A DNA stretch of 64,000 nucleotides from Pseudomonas hamedanensis (GCF_014268595.2 NZ_CP077091.1:146501-210500), one strand, 5' to 3'; positions 1 through 8,535 are shown, numbered from the stretch's first letter. Numbers and translations are program-made. The notes: a model not told the origin generated them from the letters alone.

Positions 1-654
1 GTAGGGCGTCCAGTCCTCGCCATCGCGGCGAAAAAACCAGCGTTGTTGACCCGTCGCGCCTTTGTACGCCAGGCACTGGTGCTGCGCGAGCTGGTCGGGG
101 TGTTGCGGGGTGCCGTGGCGCTTGAGGTACGCCGGGCTGGCCGCGACCTGAAAGCGGTGCGGGGCGATGATCCGCGCCTGCATGCTCGAATCGTGCAGCG
201 CGCCGATGCGAAACAGCAGGTCGGCGCCTTCCTGCAAGGGGTCGACGTAATGGTCGGTCTGCTGGATATCCAGTTGCAGCTTCGGATAGCGCGCGCACAG
301 CTGGCCGAGCCACGGCGTCAGGTGGCGTTGGCCGAATACCACCGGGGCGTTGATGCGCACCAGTCCCGTGGGTTCGCTTTGTTGCTCCTGCAGGGCCTGT
401 TCGGCTTCCTCCAGTTGCACCAGGACCCGCCGCGCGTGGTGGCCGAGCATGCGTCCGGCTTCGGTCGGGGTGACGGCGCGAGTGTGGCGGTAGAGCAATT
501 GCTGGTTCAGTGCTTGCTCCATCAACTGGATTTGCCGGGAGATCGACGACGGTGCCACGCCTTCACGGCGGGCCACTTCGGAAAAACTGCCGTGGTCGAG
601 TACCGCAACAAATAACCTGAGTGCCTTGAATCCCAGTTCGTTGAGCCCGTGCAT
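1..654 (-). CDS. LysR-family transcriptional regulator (3' end cut by window edge)
   Basis: Reading the minus strand from ATG at 654 gives 218 uninterrupted codons that run off the window, so the C-terminal part of a gene of about 300 codons is missing. The first 65 residues form a LysR winged helix-turn-helix (SFSEVARREGVAPSSISRQI is the typical helix region), followed by the start of a substrate-binding domain with VRINAPVVFGQRHL. LysR proteins bind near their own promoter and usually control a divergent gene; here that is the DUF606 membrane protein pair starting at 768, only 113 bp away. Its ligand cannot be told from the sequence. Confidence 0.93.
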   Translation of the reverse strand, partial: MHGLNELGFKALRLFVAVLDHGSFSEVARREGVAPSSISRQIQLMEQALNQQLLYRHTRAVTPTEAGRMLGHHARRVLVQLEEAEQALQEQQSEPTGLVRINAPVVFGQRHLTPWLGQLCARYPKLQLDIQQTDHYVDPLQEGADLLFRIGALHDSSMQARIIAPHRFQVAASPAYLKRHGTPQHPDQLAQHQCLAYKGATGQQRWFFRRDGEDWTPY

Positions 655-767
655 GAGGTGTCTCGCTGTGCGTGATGCGCAAAAGTGTTGTCCGGATGCT
701 CCCATTTATCGCACAGCTGCGCCAGCCGATAATCCGCGCCATCGTTTATGAGTGTGGAAGGTTGTTT

Positions 768-1253
768 ATGCAAACGTTGAATGAAGGGGCGGTCGCGGCG
801 CCGGTGAGGCAGTCGGTGTTGCGCCTGTTATTGCTGCCGCTGGTGATTCTTGCCGGCATGGGCTTGTCGGTCGAGGCTGGACTGCTCGGACCGTTGGGCA
901 CGCAGGTCGGGCATCTCTGGGCGACCTTGAGCATCTTCGGCGTGGGCTCGGCGATTCTGTTTTTGCTGCTGCTGTTCGCTGGCCCGCAAAAAGGTCCGGC
1001 GCTGACCGAACTGCCGCGCTGGCAGTTGATCGGTGGGTTCCTCGGGCCGATGTACGTGGTGGTGCTGACCCTGGCGACGCCGCACATCGGCATTGCCATG
1101 ACGATGATTGCGATTTTGTCCGGGCAGGTCGGCAAGAGTGTGTTGATCGACCACTTCGGCTGGTTCGGCGCAACGCGCAAGAAGGTCAACGGCGAGCGTT
1201 GGCTGGCGTTGGGTTTGATTGTGGTGGCTTTGGTTCTGATTGCGCGGGGGTGA
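768..1253 (+). CDS. DMT-superfamily inner-membrane protein, DUF606/YdcZ type (first of pair)
   Basis: 161 residues, almost entirely hydrophobic, with about five membrane segments and the half-size architecture of the DUF606 (YdcZ) branch of the drug/metabolite transporter superfamily. The ATG at 768 was chosen because GGAAGG lies 7 bases upstream; an in-frame ATG at 672 would add a polar, unrelated N-terminus that overlaps the divergent promoter region. The stop at 1251-1253 touches the start of a second protein of the same family. Such adjacent half-size proteins often work as a heteropair; the substrate is unknown. Control by the divergent LysR regulator is an inference from position. Confidence 0.85.
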   Translation: MQTLNEGAVAAPVRQSVLRLLLLPLVILAGMGLSVEAGLLGPLGTQVGHLWATLSIFGVGSAILFLLLLFAGPQKGPALTELPRWQLIGGFLGPMYVVVLTLATPHIGIAMTMIAILSGQVGKSVLIDHFGWFGATRKKVNGERWLALGLIVVALVLIARG

Positions 1254-1256
1254 GTG

Positions 1257-1709
1257 ATGGGTCTGGTGATTTTGTTGGCGGTGGTGGTATTGGCCGGTGC
1301 GGTATTGAGTGTGCAGGCTGCTATTAATGGGCGTCTGGGTGAAACCGTTGGTGTGCTGCGCAGCAGTTTGCTGACGTTTGTGGTGGGCGCGGTGGTGACC
1401 GGGTTGTTGATTCTGTTTTTCGAGCCGGCACAGGCAGTGAGTCTGCTTGAGGTGCCGAAGTGGCAACTGACCGGGGCGCTGTTTGGTGTGGTGTACATGA
1501 TGGTGATGGTCGGCGCGGTGCCGGTGGTCGGCACGGCAGTGGCGACGGTGGCGGTGATTGTCGGGCAGTTGGGGATGGGGATGTTGATCGATAATTTTGG
1601 CTGGCTGGGGAATCCGGCGATCGAGCTGTCTTCGAGCCGGATGCTGGCGATGGTGTGTTTGGCGGTGGCCCTTGTATTTATGTATCGGAGTTCGCGTCGG
1701 GCGCAGTGA
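1257..1709 (+). CDS. DMT-superfamily inner-membrane protein, DUF606/YdcZ type (second of pair)
   Basis: 150 residues with four to five hydrophobic segments, homologous in layout to the preceding gene: both contain a phrase of the type PKWQLTGALFGVVYMMVMV/PRWQLIGGFLGPMYVVVLT and a conserved IDNFGW/IDHFGW element. A GTG at 1254 is also possible, but ATG at 1257 is the better start. The gene follows its partner by 3 bp and is therefore co-transcribed and probably translationally coupled. Proteins of this family are inner-membrane transporters of unknown specificity. The gene is followed by repeats, not by another gene on this strand for 660 bp. Confidence 0.85.
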   Translation: MGLVILLAVVVLAGAVLSVQAAINGRLGETVGVLRSSLLTFVVGAVVTGLLILFFEPAQAVSLLEVPKWQLTGALFGVVYMMVMVGAVPVVGTAVATVAVIVGQLGMGMLIDNFGWLGNPAIELSSSRMLAMVCLAVALVFMYRSSRRAQ

Positions 1710-1769
1710 TCGGGTATCTGGATTTGGGGGGATATCCGTTTTTTCGGGGGCTGCGGCTGGCGATTCCGC

Positions 1770-2010
1770 CCTTACGGCGGGTGACTTTGGGGGCCCAAAG
1801 TAACCAAAGGCCTTTTGCCCTGACGTGCGGCCCCTCGCCTGGGCTCGGGGTGCCTTCGCTGCGGGATCGATCCGGGCGCAGCGTCTCCGGTTTGCTTCGC
1901 TGCACCTCCTCTCGCTGTGTTTGGCTGCGCCAAACGGTCGCTGCGCTCCCACGCCCGGATCAATCCCTCCACTCAGCCTTCCGACGGGCGCCGTGCATCA
2001 AGATCAAGAG
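1770..2010. repeat. Long dispersed Pseudomonas intergenic repeat
   Basis: The stretch beginning GTGACTTTGGGGGCCCAAAG and continuing through the CTCGGGGTGCCTTCGCTGCG and GGCGCCGTG segments is, from memory, a long element dispersed in fluorescent pseudomonad genomes, far longer than a REP. It contains several short inverted repeats rich in GC. Open frames across it on both strands look like accidental products of biased composition. No transposase is present. Only one copy occurs in this window, so its dispersed nature rests on prior knowledge, not on this sequence. Confidence 0.6.
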
Positions 2011-2088
2011 CCTTACTCGAGCTAACGCTCATTGTGTTGAGTGGTTAGGAGCCAACGCGGTTTGCTTTGCTTTTGTTTTTGCTTTTCT

Positions 2089-2265
2089 GTGGGAGCTGGC
2101 TTGCCAGCGAAGGCGGCCTGCCAGCCGACCCATATCCGTCGGATTCTCCCAATCCCATTGTAGGAGTGAGCCTGCTCGCGAAGGCGGCCTGACAGCCGAC
2201 CCATATCCCCCGGATTCCCCCAATCCCCCTGTGGGAGCGAGCCTGCTCGCGAAAGCAATCTGTCC
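2089..2265. repeat. Three direct REP copies with about 70-bp period
   Basis: REP cores start at 2089 (TGTGGGAGCTGGCTTGCCAG), 2159 (TGTAGGAGTGAGCCTGCTCG) and 2230 (TGTGGGAGCGAGCCTGCTCG), all in the same orientation. The spacer, with GCGGCCTGACAGCCGACCCA followed by TATCC..CGGATTC..CCCAATCCC, is also shared between the first two units. This is direct tandem duplication and not the usual inverted doublet. It closes the 660-bp gap between the DUF606 pair and the metallothionein gene. Confidence 0.85.
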
Positions 2266-2370
2266 GTCGCTCAGTCCCTCGATACCTGCACACTCTGCAA
2301 CCACCTCCTACACTGTCCCTCACGGCTTGCATTCAAGCCTCAGACCACCACTACTCAAGGAGTCTGTCCC

Positions 2371-2538
2371 ATGCCTGATAAAAAATGCGACTGCCCCAAC
2401 TGTAATTGCATGATCAAGGAGGGCGAGCATTCGTACGCTGTGCACGGCCAACACTATTGCTGTGAAGCCTGTGCGCATCACCATAAACACGGTGAAGAAT
2501 GTGCAATGAAGGGTTGCGGTTGCGCCCATCCGAAATAA
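2371..2538 (+). CDS. Bacterial metallothionein
   Basis: A 55-residue protein with ten cysteines (6, 8, 11, 13, 30, 31, 34, 44, 49, 51) and eight histidines. The CDCPNCNC start, the YCCEACAHHH centre and the CGCAHPK end are the hallmarks of the SmtA/BmtA-type metallothionein found in pseudomonads. It binds zinc, cadmium or copper in the cytoplasm through a cysteine/histidine cluster and buffers metal excess. CAAGGAG at 2356-2362 precedes the ATG by eight bases. The gene stands alone, behind repeats and convergent to the small gene at 2563-2835. No SmtB/ArsR-type regulator is adjacent. Confidence 0.93.
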   Translation: MPDKKCDCPNCNCMIKEGEHSYAVHGQHYCCEACAHHHKHGEECAMKGCGCAHPK

Positions 2539-2553
2539 CGACGGCCTTAAGAA

Positions 2554-2582
2554 AAGTGGAGCCTAATCAGGCTCCACTTCCA
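2554..2582 (-). terminator. Rho-independent terminator between convergent genes
   Basis: The hairpin AAGTGGAGCC-TGAT-AGGCTCCACTT read on the minus strand is followed by TTTTCTT. Its 5' arm contains the last codons and TAG of the minus-strand gene at 2563-2835. On the plus strand the same stem follows the metallothionein gene with an A-rich lead, so it may stop both transcripts. Confidence 0.75.
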
Positions 2583-2835
2583 GTTTCAGACTGTCGTCAT
2601 CGCGCCGTTCCACATGCCGCACAGTGCCTTGCAGTGTTCGCCCTTCGACCTTGATCACGATGATTTTCGCCTGATCCAGGTCATCCGGCACCGGCGCCTT
2701 GACGCACAAGGTGAAGCGGTACGGGTCGTCCGCGACTGTTTCCAGCCCGACTTCGCAGTTTACCGTTTTGGTGACTTGGCCAAAGAACGTGGTCTGGCCG
2801 TAGTCCAGCTGGGCCGGGTGGTAGGTGTCGTTCAT
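2563..2835 (-). CDS. Small conserved hypothetical protein
   Basis: A 90-residue soluble protein with no signal peptide or membrane segment. It is acidic at the C-terminus (RRDDDSLKLEVEPD) and predicted to be mostly beta, with alternating hydrophobic residues in segments such as AKIIVIKVEGRTLQGTVRHV. I do not recognise a functional family. It lies 36 bp downstream of another small minus-strand gene (2872-3099), so the two are probably one transcript ending at the terminator overlapping its stop codon. Confidence 0.7.
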   Translation of the reverse strand: MNDTYHPAQLDYGQTTFFGQVTKTVNCEVGLETVADDPYRFTLCVKAPVPDDLDQAKIIVIKVEGRTLQGTVRHVERRDDDSLKLEVEPD

Positions 2836-2871
2836 CGGGCAATTCCCCCTTGTCCGGTCAGGCCGATATGT

Positions 2872-3099
2872 TCATTTGGTCTGGCGCCAGGTGACGTTTT
2901 CCAGGCCGAATTTTTCTGCCATCGGTTTGCTGGTCTTCTGCACCTGTTCACGGCCAAAGCGCGGGATTCGACCGACGCCCGCGTCGCAGCTTGCCCAGTG
3001 CCAGGCTTCGGCGTTGTCCATTTTGTCCGAGCGGATAATGAACGACTTGGCTGTGCCATGAAGGGTGTAGTCGATGACGTAGAGTTTTGCGTTGTTCAT
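2872..3099 (-). CDS. Small Pseudomonas-specific protein, DUF6555-like
   Basis: 75 residues beginning MNNAKLYVIDYTLHGTAKSF and containing the segment NAEAWHWASCDAGVGRIPRF. From memory this matches a short family restricted to Pseudomonas (DUF6555) with no known function. Tryptophan-rich (three) and basic at the end; no secretion signal. It is the first gene of a two-gene minus-strand unit with the 90-residue protein at 2563-2835. The family name is recalled, not searched. Confidence 0.75.
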   Translation of the reverse strand: MNNAKLYVIDYTLHGTAKSFIIRSDKMDNAEAWHWASCDAGVGRIPRFGREQVQKTSKPMAEKFGLENVTWRQTK

Positions 3100-3236
3100 A
3101 AAGCCCGTATTCCTCCCTGTGGTATTAAAAGGAACGCAGTGGGCTGGGAAAATTCCTTTGGATTGTCCGACGGTCTCTATCGTTGGCGACGGGTGGGCTC
3201 GCTGGTTACCATGGCGGCTTCGTCAACCCTGCGTGA

Positions 3237-4013
3237 ATGCCCGCCATGGCCCTTGCCGCGCCGCCTGATCTGAGTGATACCGATGTGCCCGTGCAACCGC
3301 TGGCGCGAACCTATCCGCGTGGCTTGTTTATCGAGCCGCACGAGCATGCATGGGGCCAGTTGCTGTATGCGATGAGCGGGGTGATGTGGGTCGAGACGCC
3401 GCACGAAGCGCTGGTGGTGCCACCGCAGCGCGCAGTGTGGCTGCCGCCTGGGGTGCCGCACGGGATTCGTGTGGTGTCGGACTTGCAGATGCGCAACATC
3501 TATTTGCGTCCGGCCCTGGCGGCGACGCTGGATGCGACGGTGCAGGTGATCGAGGTCGGCGGTTTGCTGCGGGAGTTGATCATCGGGCTGGTGGAGCAGG
3601 GCGACAACGGTCAGCCGGCGTATTACGAAGCGTTGGTCGGGCTGGCGCTGCTGGAGCTGCAACGTGCCAGGCGTTCGCAGTTGAAAATTCCCATGCCGGA
3701 CCAATCCGACCGGCGTTTGATGAGCTTGTGTCAGGCGGTCATGGCCGCGCCGTCGCTGGACATTCCGTTCGAGCAACACGCGCAGAACGCCGGGGCCAGC
3801 GTGCGCACGCTGGCGCGGTTGTTCAAGGACAGTCTGGGCATGGGCTTCGCCGAATGGCGGCGCCAGGTGCAACTGGCGACGGCGGTGGCAGCGTTGATTC
3901 AGGGCGTGGCGGTGAGTGTCATCGCCCGCGAGCTGGGCTATTCGCCAAGCAGCTTCAGCGACATGTTTCGCCGGGAGCTGGGGGTGGCGCCTTCGCAATT
4001 TATCACTGGCTGA
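3237..4013 (+). CDS. AraC-family transcriptional regulator with cupin sensor domain
   Basis: 258 residues. The N-terminal half is a small cupin (IEPHEHAWGQLLYAMSG with paired histidines, then PPQRAVWLPPGVPHGI), the type found in NimR/YeaM-like AraC regulators. The C-terminal 90 residues carry two helix-turn-helix motifs, with AGASVRTLARLFKDSLGMGF for the first and IARELGYSPSSFSDMFRREL for the second. An ATG at 3246 is an alternative start. The divergent side is the small gene pair at 2563-3099 and the downstream side a REPIN, so the target cannot be inferred from context with any confidence. Confidence 0.92.
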   Translation: MPAMALAAPPDLSDTDVPVQPLARTYPRGLFIEPHEHAWGQLLYAMSGVMWVETPHEALVVPPQRAVWLPPGVPHGIRVVSDLQMRNIYLRPALAATLDATVQVIEVGGLLRELIIGLVEQGDNGQPAYYEALVGLALLELQRARRSQLKIPMPDQSDRRLMSLCQAVMAAPSLDIPFEQHAQNAGASVRTLARLFKDSLGMGFAEWRRQVQLATAVAALIQGVAVSVIARELGYSPSSFSDMFRRELGVAPSQFITG

Positions 4014-4023
4014 ACGCAACCTC

Positions 4024-4112
4024 TGTAGGAGTGAGCCTGCTCGCGATAGCGGTGTATCAGGTAAACATTGATTGACTGACACACCGCTATCGCGAGCAGG
4101 CTCACTCCTACA
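4024..4112. repeat. REPIN (inverted REP doublet)
   Basis: TGTAGGAGTGAGCCTGCTCG on the plus strand is mirrored by CGAGCAGGCTCACTCCTACA 89 bp later, with GATAGCGGTGT/ACACCGCTATC extending the stem and a short non-conserved loop. It is the dominant REPIN type of this window and sits between the AraC regulator and the XapX gene. Confidence 0.95.
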
Positions 4113-4221
4113 AAGGGGTTCGGTGAATTCAGGTTTGTCCGAAATTCAGAAGTCCTTGGCCGATGCCGTTGCGCCCCTTTCCCTAGACTCTGCCCATTCC
4201 TTCAAGCGGCGGAGTTCCCCC

Positions 4222-4395
4222 ATGAACTACTTCATTTCTCTGGCCATCGGCCTGGGCGTCGGCCTGCTCTACGGCGCGCTCGATTTCCGTTCTCCCGCGC
4301 CGCCAGCCATCGCGCTGGTCGGCCTGCTCGGCATGTTGGCCGGCGAGCAGTTGTGGCCGATGGGCCGGCAATTGGTTGCTGGCTGGTTGTCCTGA
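4222..4395 (+). CDS. XapX-type (DUF1427) small membrane protein
   Basis: 57 residues with two hydrophobic helices (residues 3-20 and 28-44) separated by a loop DFRSPAPPAI. The sequence GLGVGLLYGALDFRSPAPP followed by GLLGMLAGEQL is typical of the XapX/DUF1427 family of short inner-membrane proteins, whose role is unknown. The ATG at 4222 lies behind GGCGGAG. The oxidoreductase at 4427 starts 31 bp after the stop, so the two are likely co-transcribed. Conservation of the two-helix layout makes the assignment fairly safe despite the size. Confidence 0.82.
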   Translation: MNYFISLAIGLGVGLLYGALDFRSPAPPAIALVGLLGMLAGEQLWPMGRQLVAGWLS

Positions 4396-4426
4396 ATTTG
4401 CCTTTTCCTTTTCGGTGGATGTGCCC

Positions 4427-5383
4427 ATGAAAGCGTTGCAATTCGATCAAGCCGGCGACCTGTCTTCCCTGCGTTTCGTTGACGTCCCGACCCCGGCCTC
4501 CGGCGTCGATGAGGCGCTGGTGCAGATCAAGGCCGCCGGCCTCAATCCCAGCGATGTGAAGAACGTGCTCGGCCGTTTTCCCTACACCACGTTGCCGCGC
4601 ATTCCGGGTCGAGATTTTGCCGGTGTGGTGGTGGAGGGACCGCAAGCGTTTATCGGTCAGGAAGTCTGGGGAACCGGCCGTGAGCTGGGGTTTTTCGCCG
4701 ACGGCGCCCATGCGCAATTCGTCAAGCTGCCGGCCAGCGGCGTGGCGCACAAACCGGCGCATCTGAGTTTCGCCCAGGCAGCCAGCCTAGGCGTGCCGTA
4801 CACCACGGCGTGGGATGCGCTGGAACGCAGCCAAGTCAGCGCCGACACGCGCTTGCTGGTGATCGGCGGCGGGGCTGTGGCGACGGCGGCCTTGGCTCTG
4901 GCGAAAGTGCGTGGCGCGCAGTTGCTGGCGGCGGCGCGCAGGCCTGAGCAGGTAGCGGATCTGCAGGCTCAGGGCTACCAAACGATTCAACTCGGCCGTC
5001 CTGAAGAACTCGGCGCACAGGTCAATGCGGTGTATCGCGGCGGCGCCGACGTGATCTTCGACACCACCGGTTTCTGGCTACCGGCCTCGGTGGCGGCACT
5101 GGCGACTTTCGGGCGCATCGCAATCATCGCCGCACCGGTGGACGGCCACGTGCAATTGCCGGCGCTGGCGCTGTATCGCAAGGGCGGCTCGGTGGTCGGG
5201 ATCAATTCGTTGTTGTACGGCGTGGAAGCGTGCGCGGTGATGCTTGAGCAATTTGGGCGGTTCTTCGATGAGGATCGGTTGCCATTGCCGCAAGGGTTGG
5301 TAGAAGTACCGCTGGCAGAGGGGCCGGTGCGCTATGCCGAGGTCAATCAGGGCGGCGGGGACAAGATCATTTTGATTCCCTGA
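4427..5383 (+). CDS. Zinc-independent alcohol dehydrogenase/quinone oxidoreductase-like protein
   Basis: 318 residues of the medium-chain dehydrogenase/reductase superfamily. An N-terminal GroES-like domain (AAGLNPSDVKNVLGR, PGRDFAGVVVEG) precedes a Rossmann domain with the nucleotide-binding stretch LLVIGGGAVATAALALAK. The catalytic and structural zinc cysteines of classical alcohol dehydrogenases are missing, placing it with NADPH-dependent quinone oxidoreductase-like members. Substrate unknown. It follows the XapX gene closely and is followed by a REPIN. Confidence 0.88.
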   Translation: MKALQFDQAGDLSSLRFVDVPTPASGVDEALVQIKAAGLNPSDVKNVLGRFPYTTLPRIPGRDFAGVVVEGPQAFIGQEVWGTGRELGFFADGAHAQFVKLPASGVAHKPAHLSFAQAASLGVPYTTAWDALERSQVSADTRLLVIGGGAVATAALALAKVRGAQLLAAARRPEQVADLQAQGYQTIQLGRPEELGAQVNAVYRGGADVIFDTTGFWLPASVAALATFGRIAIIAAPVDGHVQLPALALYRKGGSVVGINSLLYGVEACAVMLEQFGRFFDEDRLPLPQGLVEVPLAEGPVRYAEVNQGGGDKIILIP

Positions 5384-5411
5384 CGCACATTCCCCAGTCA
5401 CATCGAACCCT

Positions 5412-5500
5412 TGTAGGAGTGAGCCTGCTCGCGATGGCGGTATATCAGTTAAATACTCGTCGACTGATACACCACTATCGCGAGCAGGTTCACTCCTACA
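5412..5500. repeat. REPIN
   Basis: An inverted REP doublet of the main type. The right arm has a single departure (CAGGTT for CAGGCT) and the extension reads CACTATCG instead of CGCTATCG. It separates the oxidoreductase from the type VI secretion cassette, with 168 bp left for the cassette promoter, in which no clear sigma-54 or sigma-70 box was found. Confidence 0.92.
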
Positions 5501-5668
5501 TTGGGGTTGTATAGGGACTGGGATAATTTCCGTAAGACTCCGGACAATCCTCTGTCAGCCTGTTCCTGATCGTTCACGTCCTACGTTAAACATCGAAAGG
5601 TCCGACTTCACCAATCGCATCGCGCCGTTGCACAGTCCCGTCTTTCAATCAGACACAGGGACAGGTGG

Positions 5669-7672
5669 ATGCGCATCGCTGGCAGGCCCGTTGTTTTTAC
5701 CCTCGATATCGAGGGCGTTTCCCATGATTTTCAAGTGTTCGGCTTTCGAACCCGGGAAGCGCTCAACCAGACCTACGAACTGGATCTCGAGCTGGTCAGT
5801 GAGCGCCCCGATCTTGATTTGGAAGGTCTGCTGCATCGGCCGGCCTTTCTCTGTTTTGGTGCTGACGGTAGTGGCATGCACGGGCTGGTCTATCGGGTCG
5901 GCCAAAGTGATTGCGGTGTTCGGCTGAGCCGTTACCAGATCACGCTGGCGCCGCATCTTGCTTACCTCGCGCATCGGCGCAATCAGCGGATTTTCCAGAA
6001 CCTGAGCGTGCCGCAGATCATCGCCAATTTATTGGGCGATCACGGCATGCAGGCCGATGCCTGGCATTTTCAGCTCAGCGCCGAATACCCGGAGCGGCTG
6101 TATTGCGTGCAATACCATGAATCGGATCTGCACTTCATCCAGAGACTGTGCGAAGAGGAGGGCTTGCACTTTCACTTTCGCCACAGCCGTGAGGCGCACC
6201 TATTGGTGTTCGGCGACGATCAAACGGCGTTCCTCAAACACGACGTGACGACCCGCTATCTGCAGGGCAACGGCCTGGTCGCCGACGCGCCCGTCATCGA
6301 TCAATTCGCTGTGCGCTTCGAACCGTGCGCCAATCTCGTCGAGCGCCGCGATTATCACTTCGAAAAACCCGCAGTGCAGTTGGAGGCCAAGGCGAGTGCA
6401 ACGCGGGTTCCGCTGCTTGAGGATTATGAGTTTCCCGGTCAGTTCACCCATCGAGATCGCGGCAAACACCTCAGCCAGCGCGCACTGGAACGCCATGGTA
6501 CCGAGTATCGTCTGGCCAACGGGAGCAGTAATCAGGCGCTGCTGCGCGGCGGCAGTTTCATGACCATGGCGGATTACTCGCGCGCCGACTGCAACGATCT
6601 TTGGCTGCTGATTGAGGTCGAGCACATTGGCAAACAGCCGCAAGTGCTTGAGGAAGCGTTCACCGAACAGGCCGACGCTGATGGCTTCAGTCAGGGCTAT
6701 CGCAATCATTTCGTCGCGACACCGTGGGACGTGGTGTTTCGCCCGAAGATCAAGCATGTCAAACCGCACGTCAGCGGCAGTCAGCTGGCGGTAGTGACCG
6801 GCCCGCCCGGCGAAGAAATCTACAGCGATGGCTACGGTCGCGTGAAAGTGCAGATGCTCTGGGATCGCGATGGCCAGCGCGATGAGCGTTCCAGTTGCTG
6901 GCTGCGCGTGGCGACCGGTTGGGCGCATGACGGTTACGGCAGCGTTCAGATTCCACGGATTGGCATGGAAGTGCTGGTGGGCTTCACCGATGGCGATCCG
7001 GACAAGCCCCACCTGCTTGCCTGCCTGCCCAACGCTGAAACCCCGGTGCCACTCGACCTGCCCGCACAACAGACACGCAGTATCTGGCGCAGTCAGAGCA
7101 GCCCCGGTGGCGGTGGTTACAACGAGCTGCGCATCGAAGACCGACAAGGCGCGGAAGAGATCTCCATCAGGGCGCAACGCGACTTTGTCCAGCACGTGCT
7201 TAACGACCTGCGTGTGCAGATCGACAACCTGCACAGCCAAGTGATTGGCGGCGTTTCAAGCCTCGAACTGCGCGATGACGAGCATCACCTTACCCATGGC
7301 AATCGCCTCACTGAACTCAAGCAGGACGATCATCTGTGGGTGCAGGGCGAGCGGCATGTGCGGGTGGCCAGCCAGCGCGTCAGTGCCGCGCAGCAGCTGC
7401 ATTTCGGCGCGGGCGAGCAGGTGGTTTTCAATAGCGGCATGCAGATAACCATGGCCGCCGGCGGGCACTGGCTGACGGTGAGCGCGGCCGGTATTTTCAG
7501 CAGCGTGCCGGTCGTGCAGGGCGGAGCGCCGACGGTGTGTCTGCCAGCGGAACCATTGATGCCGGGCGCCACGCCGTTGCTCAAGGCGACATTCGACGCG
7601 GTGCAGCAACGCCATGCGCTGCTGACCGCGCGAACCTCGCGTTGCCTGATCTGCGAGGCGACCCAGGCATGA
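5669..7672 (+). CDS. vgrG: Type VI secretion system tip protein VgrG
   Basis: 667 residues forming the spike that caps the T6SS tube. The N-terminal gp27-like part begins FTLDIEGVSHDFQVFGFRTR and includes YCVQYHESDLHFIQRLCEEE. The OB-fold/gp5-like segment at about 372-450 has SDGYGRVKVQMLWDRDG and GYGSVQIPRIGMEVLVGF. The last 200 residues form the repetitive beta region with no obvious catalytic extension, so this is not an evolved VgrG. It heads a four-gene cassette and its TGA overlaps the ATG of the DUF4123 gene. No hcp, PAAR or T6SS core gene is present, making it an orphan vgrG whose apparatus must be encoded elsewhere. Confidence 0.97.
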   Translation: MRIAGRPVVFTLDIEGVSHDFQVFGFRTREALNQTYELDLELVSERPDLDLEGLLHRPAFLCFGADGSGMHGLVYRVGQSDCGVRLSRYQITLAPHLAYLAHRRNQRIFQNLSVPQIIANLLGDHGMQADAWHFQLSAEYPERLYCVQYHESDLHFIQRLCEEEGLHFHFRHSREAHLLVFGDDQTAFLKHDVTTRYLQGNGLVADAPVIDQFAVRFEPCANLVERRDYHFEKPAVQLEAKASATRVPLLEDYEFPGQFTHRDRGKHLSQRALERHGTEYRLANGSSNQALLRGGSFMTMADYSRADCNDLWLLIEVEHIGKQPQVLEEAFTEQADADGFSQGYRNHFVATPWDVVFRPKIKHVKPHVSGSQLAVVTGPPGEEIYSDGYGRVKVQMLWDRDGQRDERSSCWLRVATGWAHDGYGSVQIPRIGMEVLVGFTDGDPDKPHLLACLPNAETPVPLDLPAQQTRSIWRSQSSPGGGGYNELRIEDRQGAEEISIRAQRDFVQHVLNDLRVQIDNLHSQVIGGVSSLELRDDEHHLTHGNRLTELKQDDHLWVQGERHVRVASQRVSAAQQLHFGAGEQVVFNSGMQITMAAGGHWLTVSAAGIFSSVPVVQGGAPTVCLPAEPLMPGATPLLKATFDAVQQRHALLTARTSRCLICEATQA

Positions 7673-8535
7673 GCCTTTTGACTGATTGGCCTGAAGGTTT
7701 GCCGTGGGCTGAGCAGCAGGCGTTTGTGCTGCTCGACGGTGCGACGATCGCGGATTTGCCGGCGCGATTGCGAAGGCTCGATCCCGCCGCCAACGCTTTC
7801 GCGCTGTACGACCAACCACCGTTTTCGGCCCTGCGTGACGTCTCGCCATTGCTGGTGGCGCTCGCTCACGCTGACGATCCGCTGGCGCGGTTTTACCTGC
7901 AGCATGCCGGGGAGGAGTGGGGCGTGCTGTTGTTCAGCACCGCACCGGCGCATGAAATCGTCGCGCACTTGCGGCAGTTGCTGATCGTCGAGTTGCCGGT
8001 TGGCTCGCCGGTGCTGTTGCGGCTGGCGGATGCCGCCGTGGCGCAGGCGCTGTTTGCCAGCGGTGATGCAAGCCTGTTCGGGCCGCTGGGGTGCGTGATC
8101 ACGGCGGATAGCGCGCAGGGAGTCTGGCACTTTCAACTACCTCGCCAAGGGCAGGGTGGGACGCTGGTAGCGCCTTATCGGTTGAGTGCCGAGCAGGATG
8201 CCGCGCTGGATCGGGTGGATCGGCGGCGGGTGTTGCTCGAAATCGATACGCACCTGCTCAAGCACTTTCCTGACTTTCATGCCGCGGACACGGCAGTTGA
8301 ACGCTGGCAATTACTGGACCGCGTCCACGCCCATGCCAGCGAGCTTGGCTTGAGCAACCCGTCCGAGATTCTGCTGTACGCCAATGTGGTGGCCTGGCTG
8401 GACGATGCTGCGTGCAGTCGGCATCCGCAGATTCATCAGTTAATGCACACGTCCTCGCTGCAATCACCCGGCGAGCGGGTTGCGATCGCCGCTGCAATGG
8501 CCTTTCGATGGGCGTCTGAAAGAGATCAATCATGA
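7669..8535 (+). CDS. DUF4123 T6SS effector adaptor
   Basis: 288 residues. The first 130 residues have the DUF4123 pattern: a short N-terminal lead, AFVLLDGATI, an ALYDQPPFSALRDVSPLLV segment, and an acidic loop before a conserved tryptophan (GEEWGVLLFS). DUF4123 proteins (Tap/Tec) are cytoplasmic chaperones that bind an effector and help load it onto its cognate VgrG. The start overlaps vgrG by four bases and the stop overlaps the effector start by four bases (ATGA junctions), matching tight stoichiometric production. The C-terminal half is variable, as usual in this family, and presumably contacts the VasX-like effector next door. Confidence 0.93.
   Translation: MSLLTDWPEGLPWAEQQAFVLLDGATIADLPARLRRLDPAANAFALYDQPPFSALRDVSPLLVALAHADDPLARFYLQHAGEEWGVLLFSTAPAHEIVAHLRQLLIVELPVGSPVLLRLADAAVAQALFASGDASLFGPLGCVITADSAQGVWHFQLPRQGQGGTLVAPYRLSAEQDAALDRVDRRRVLLEIDTHLLKHFPDFHAADTAVERWQLLDRVHAHASELGLSNPSEILLYANVVAWLDDAACSRHPQIHQLMHTSSLQSPGERVAIAAAMAFRWASERDQS

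Noticed and set aside
828..1952. 374-residue minus-strand open frame rich in His, Arg and Pro
   Set aside because: It is the reverse frame of the two DUF606 genes, with highly biased composition and no ribosome site.
6200..7240. 346-residue minus-strand open frame
   Set aside because: It is the reverse frame of vgrG without recognisable domain.
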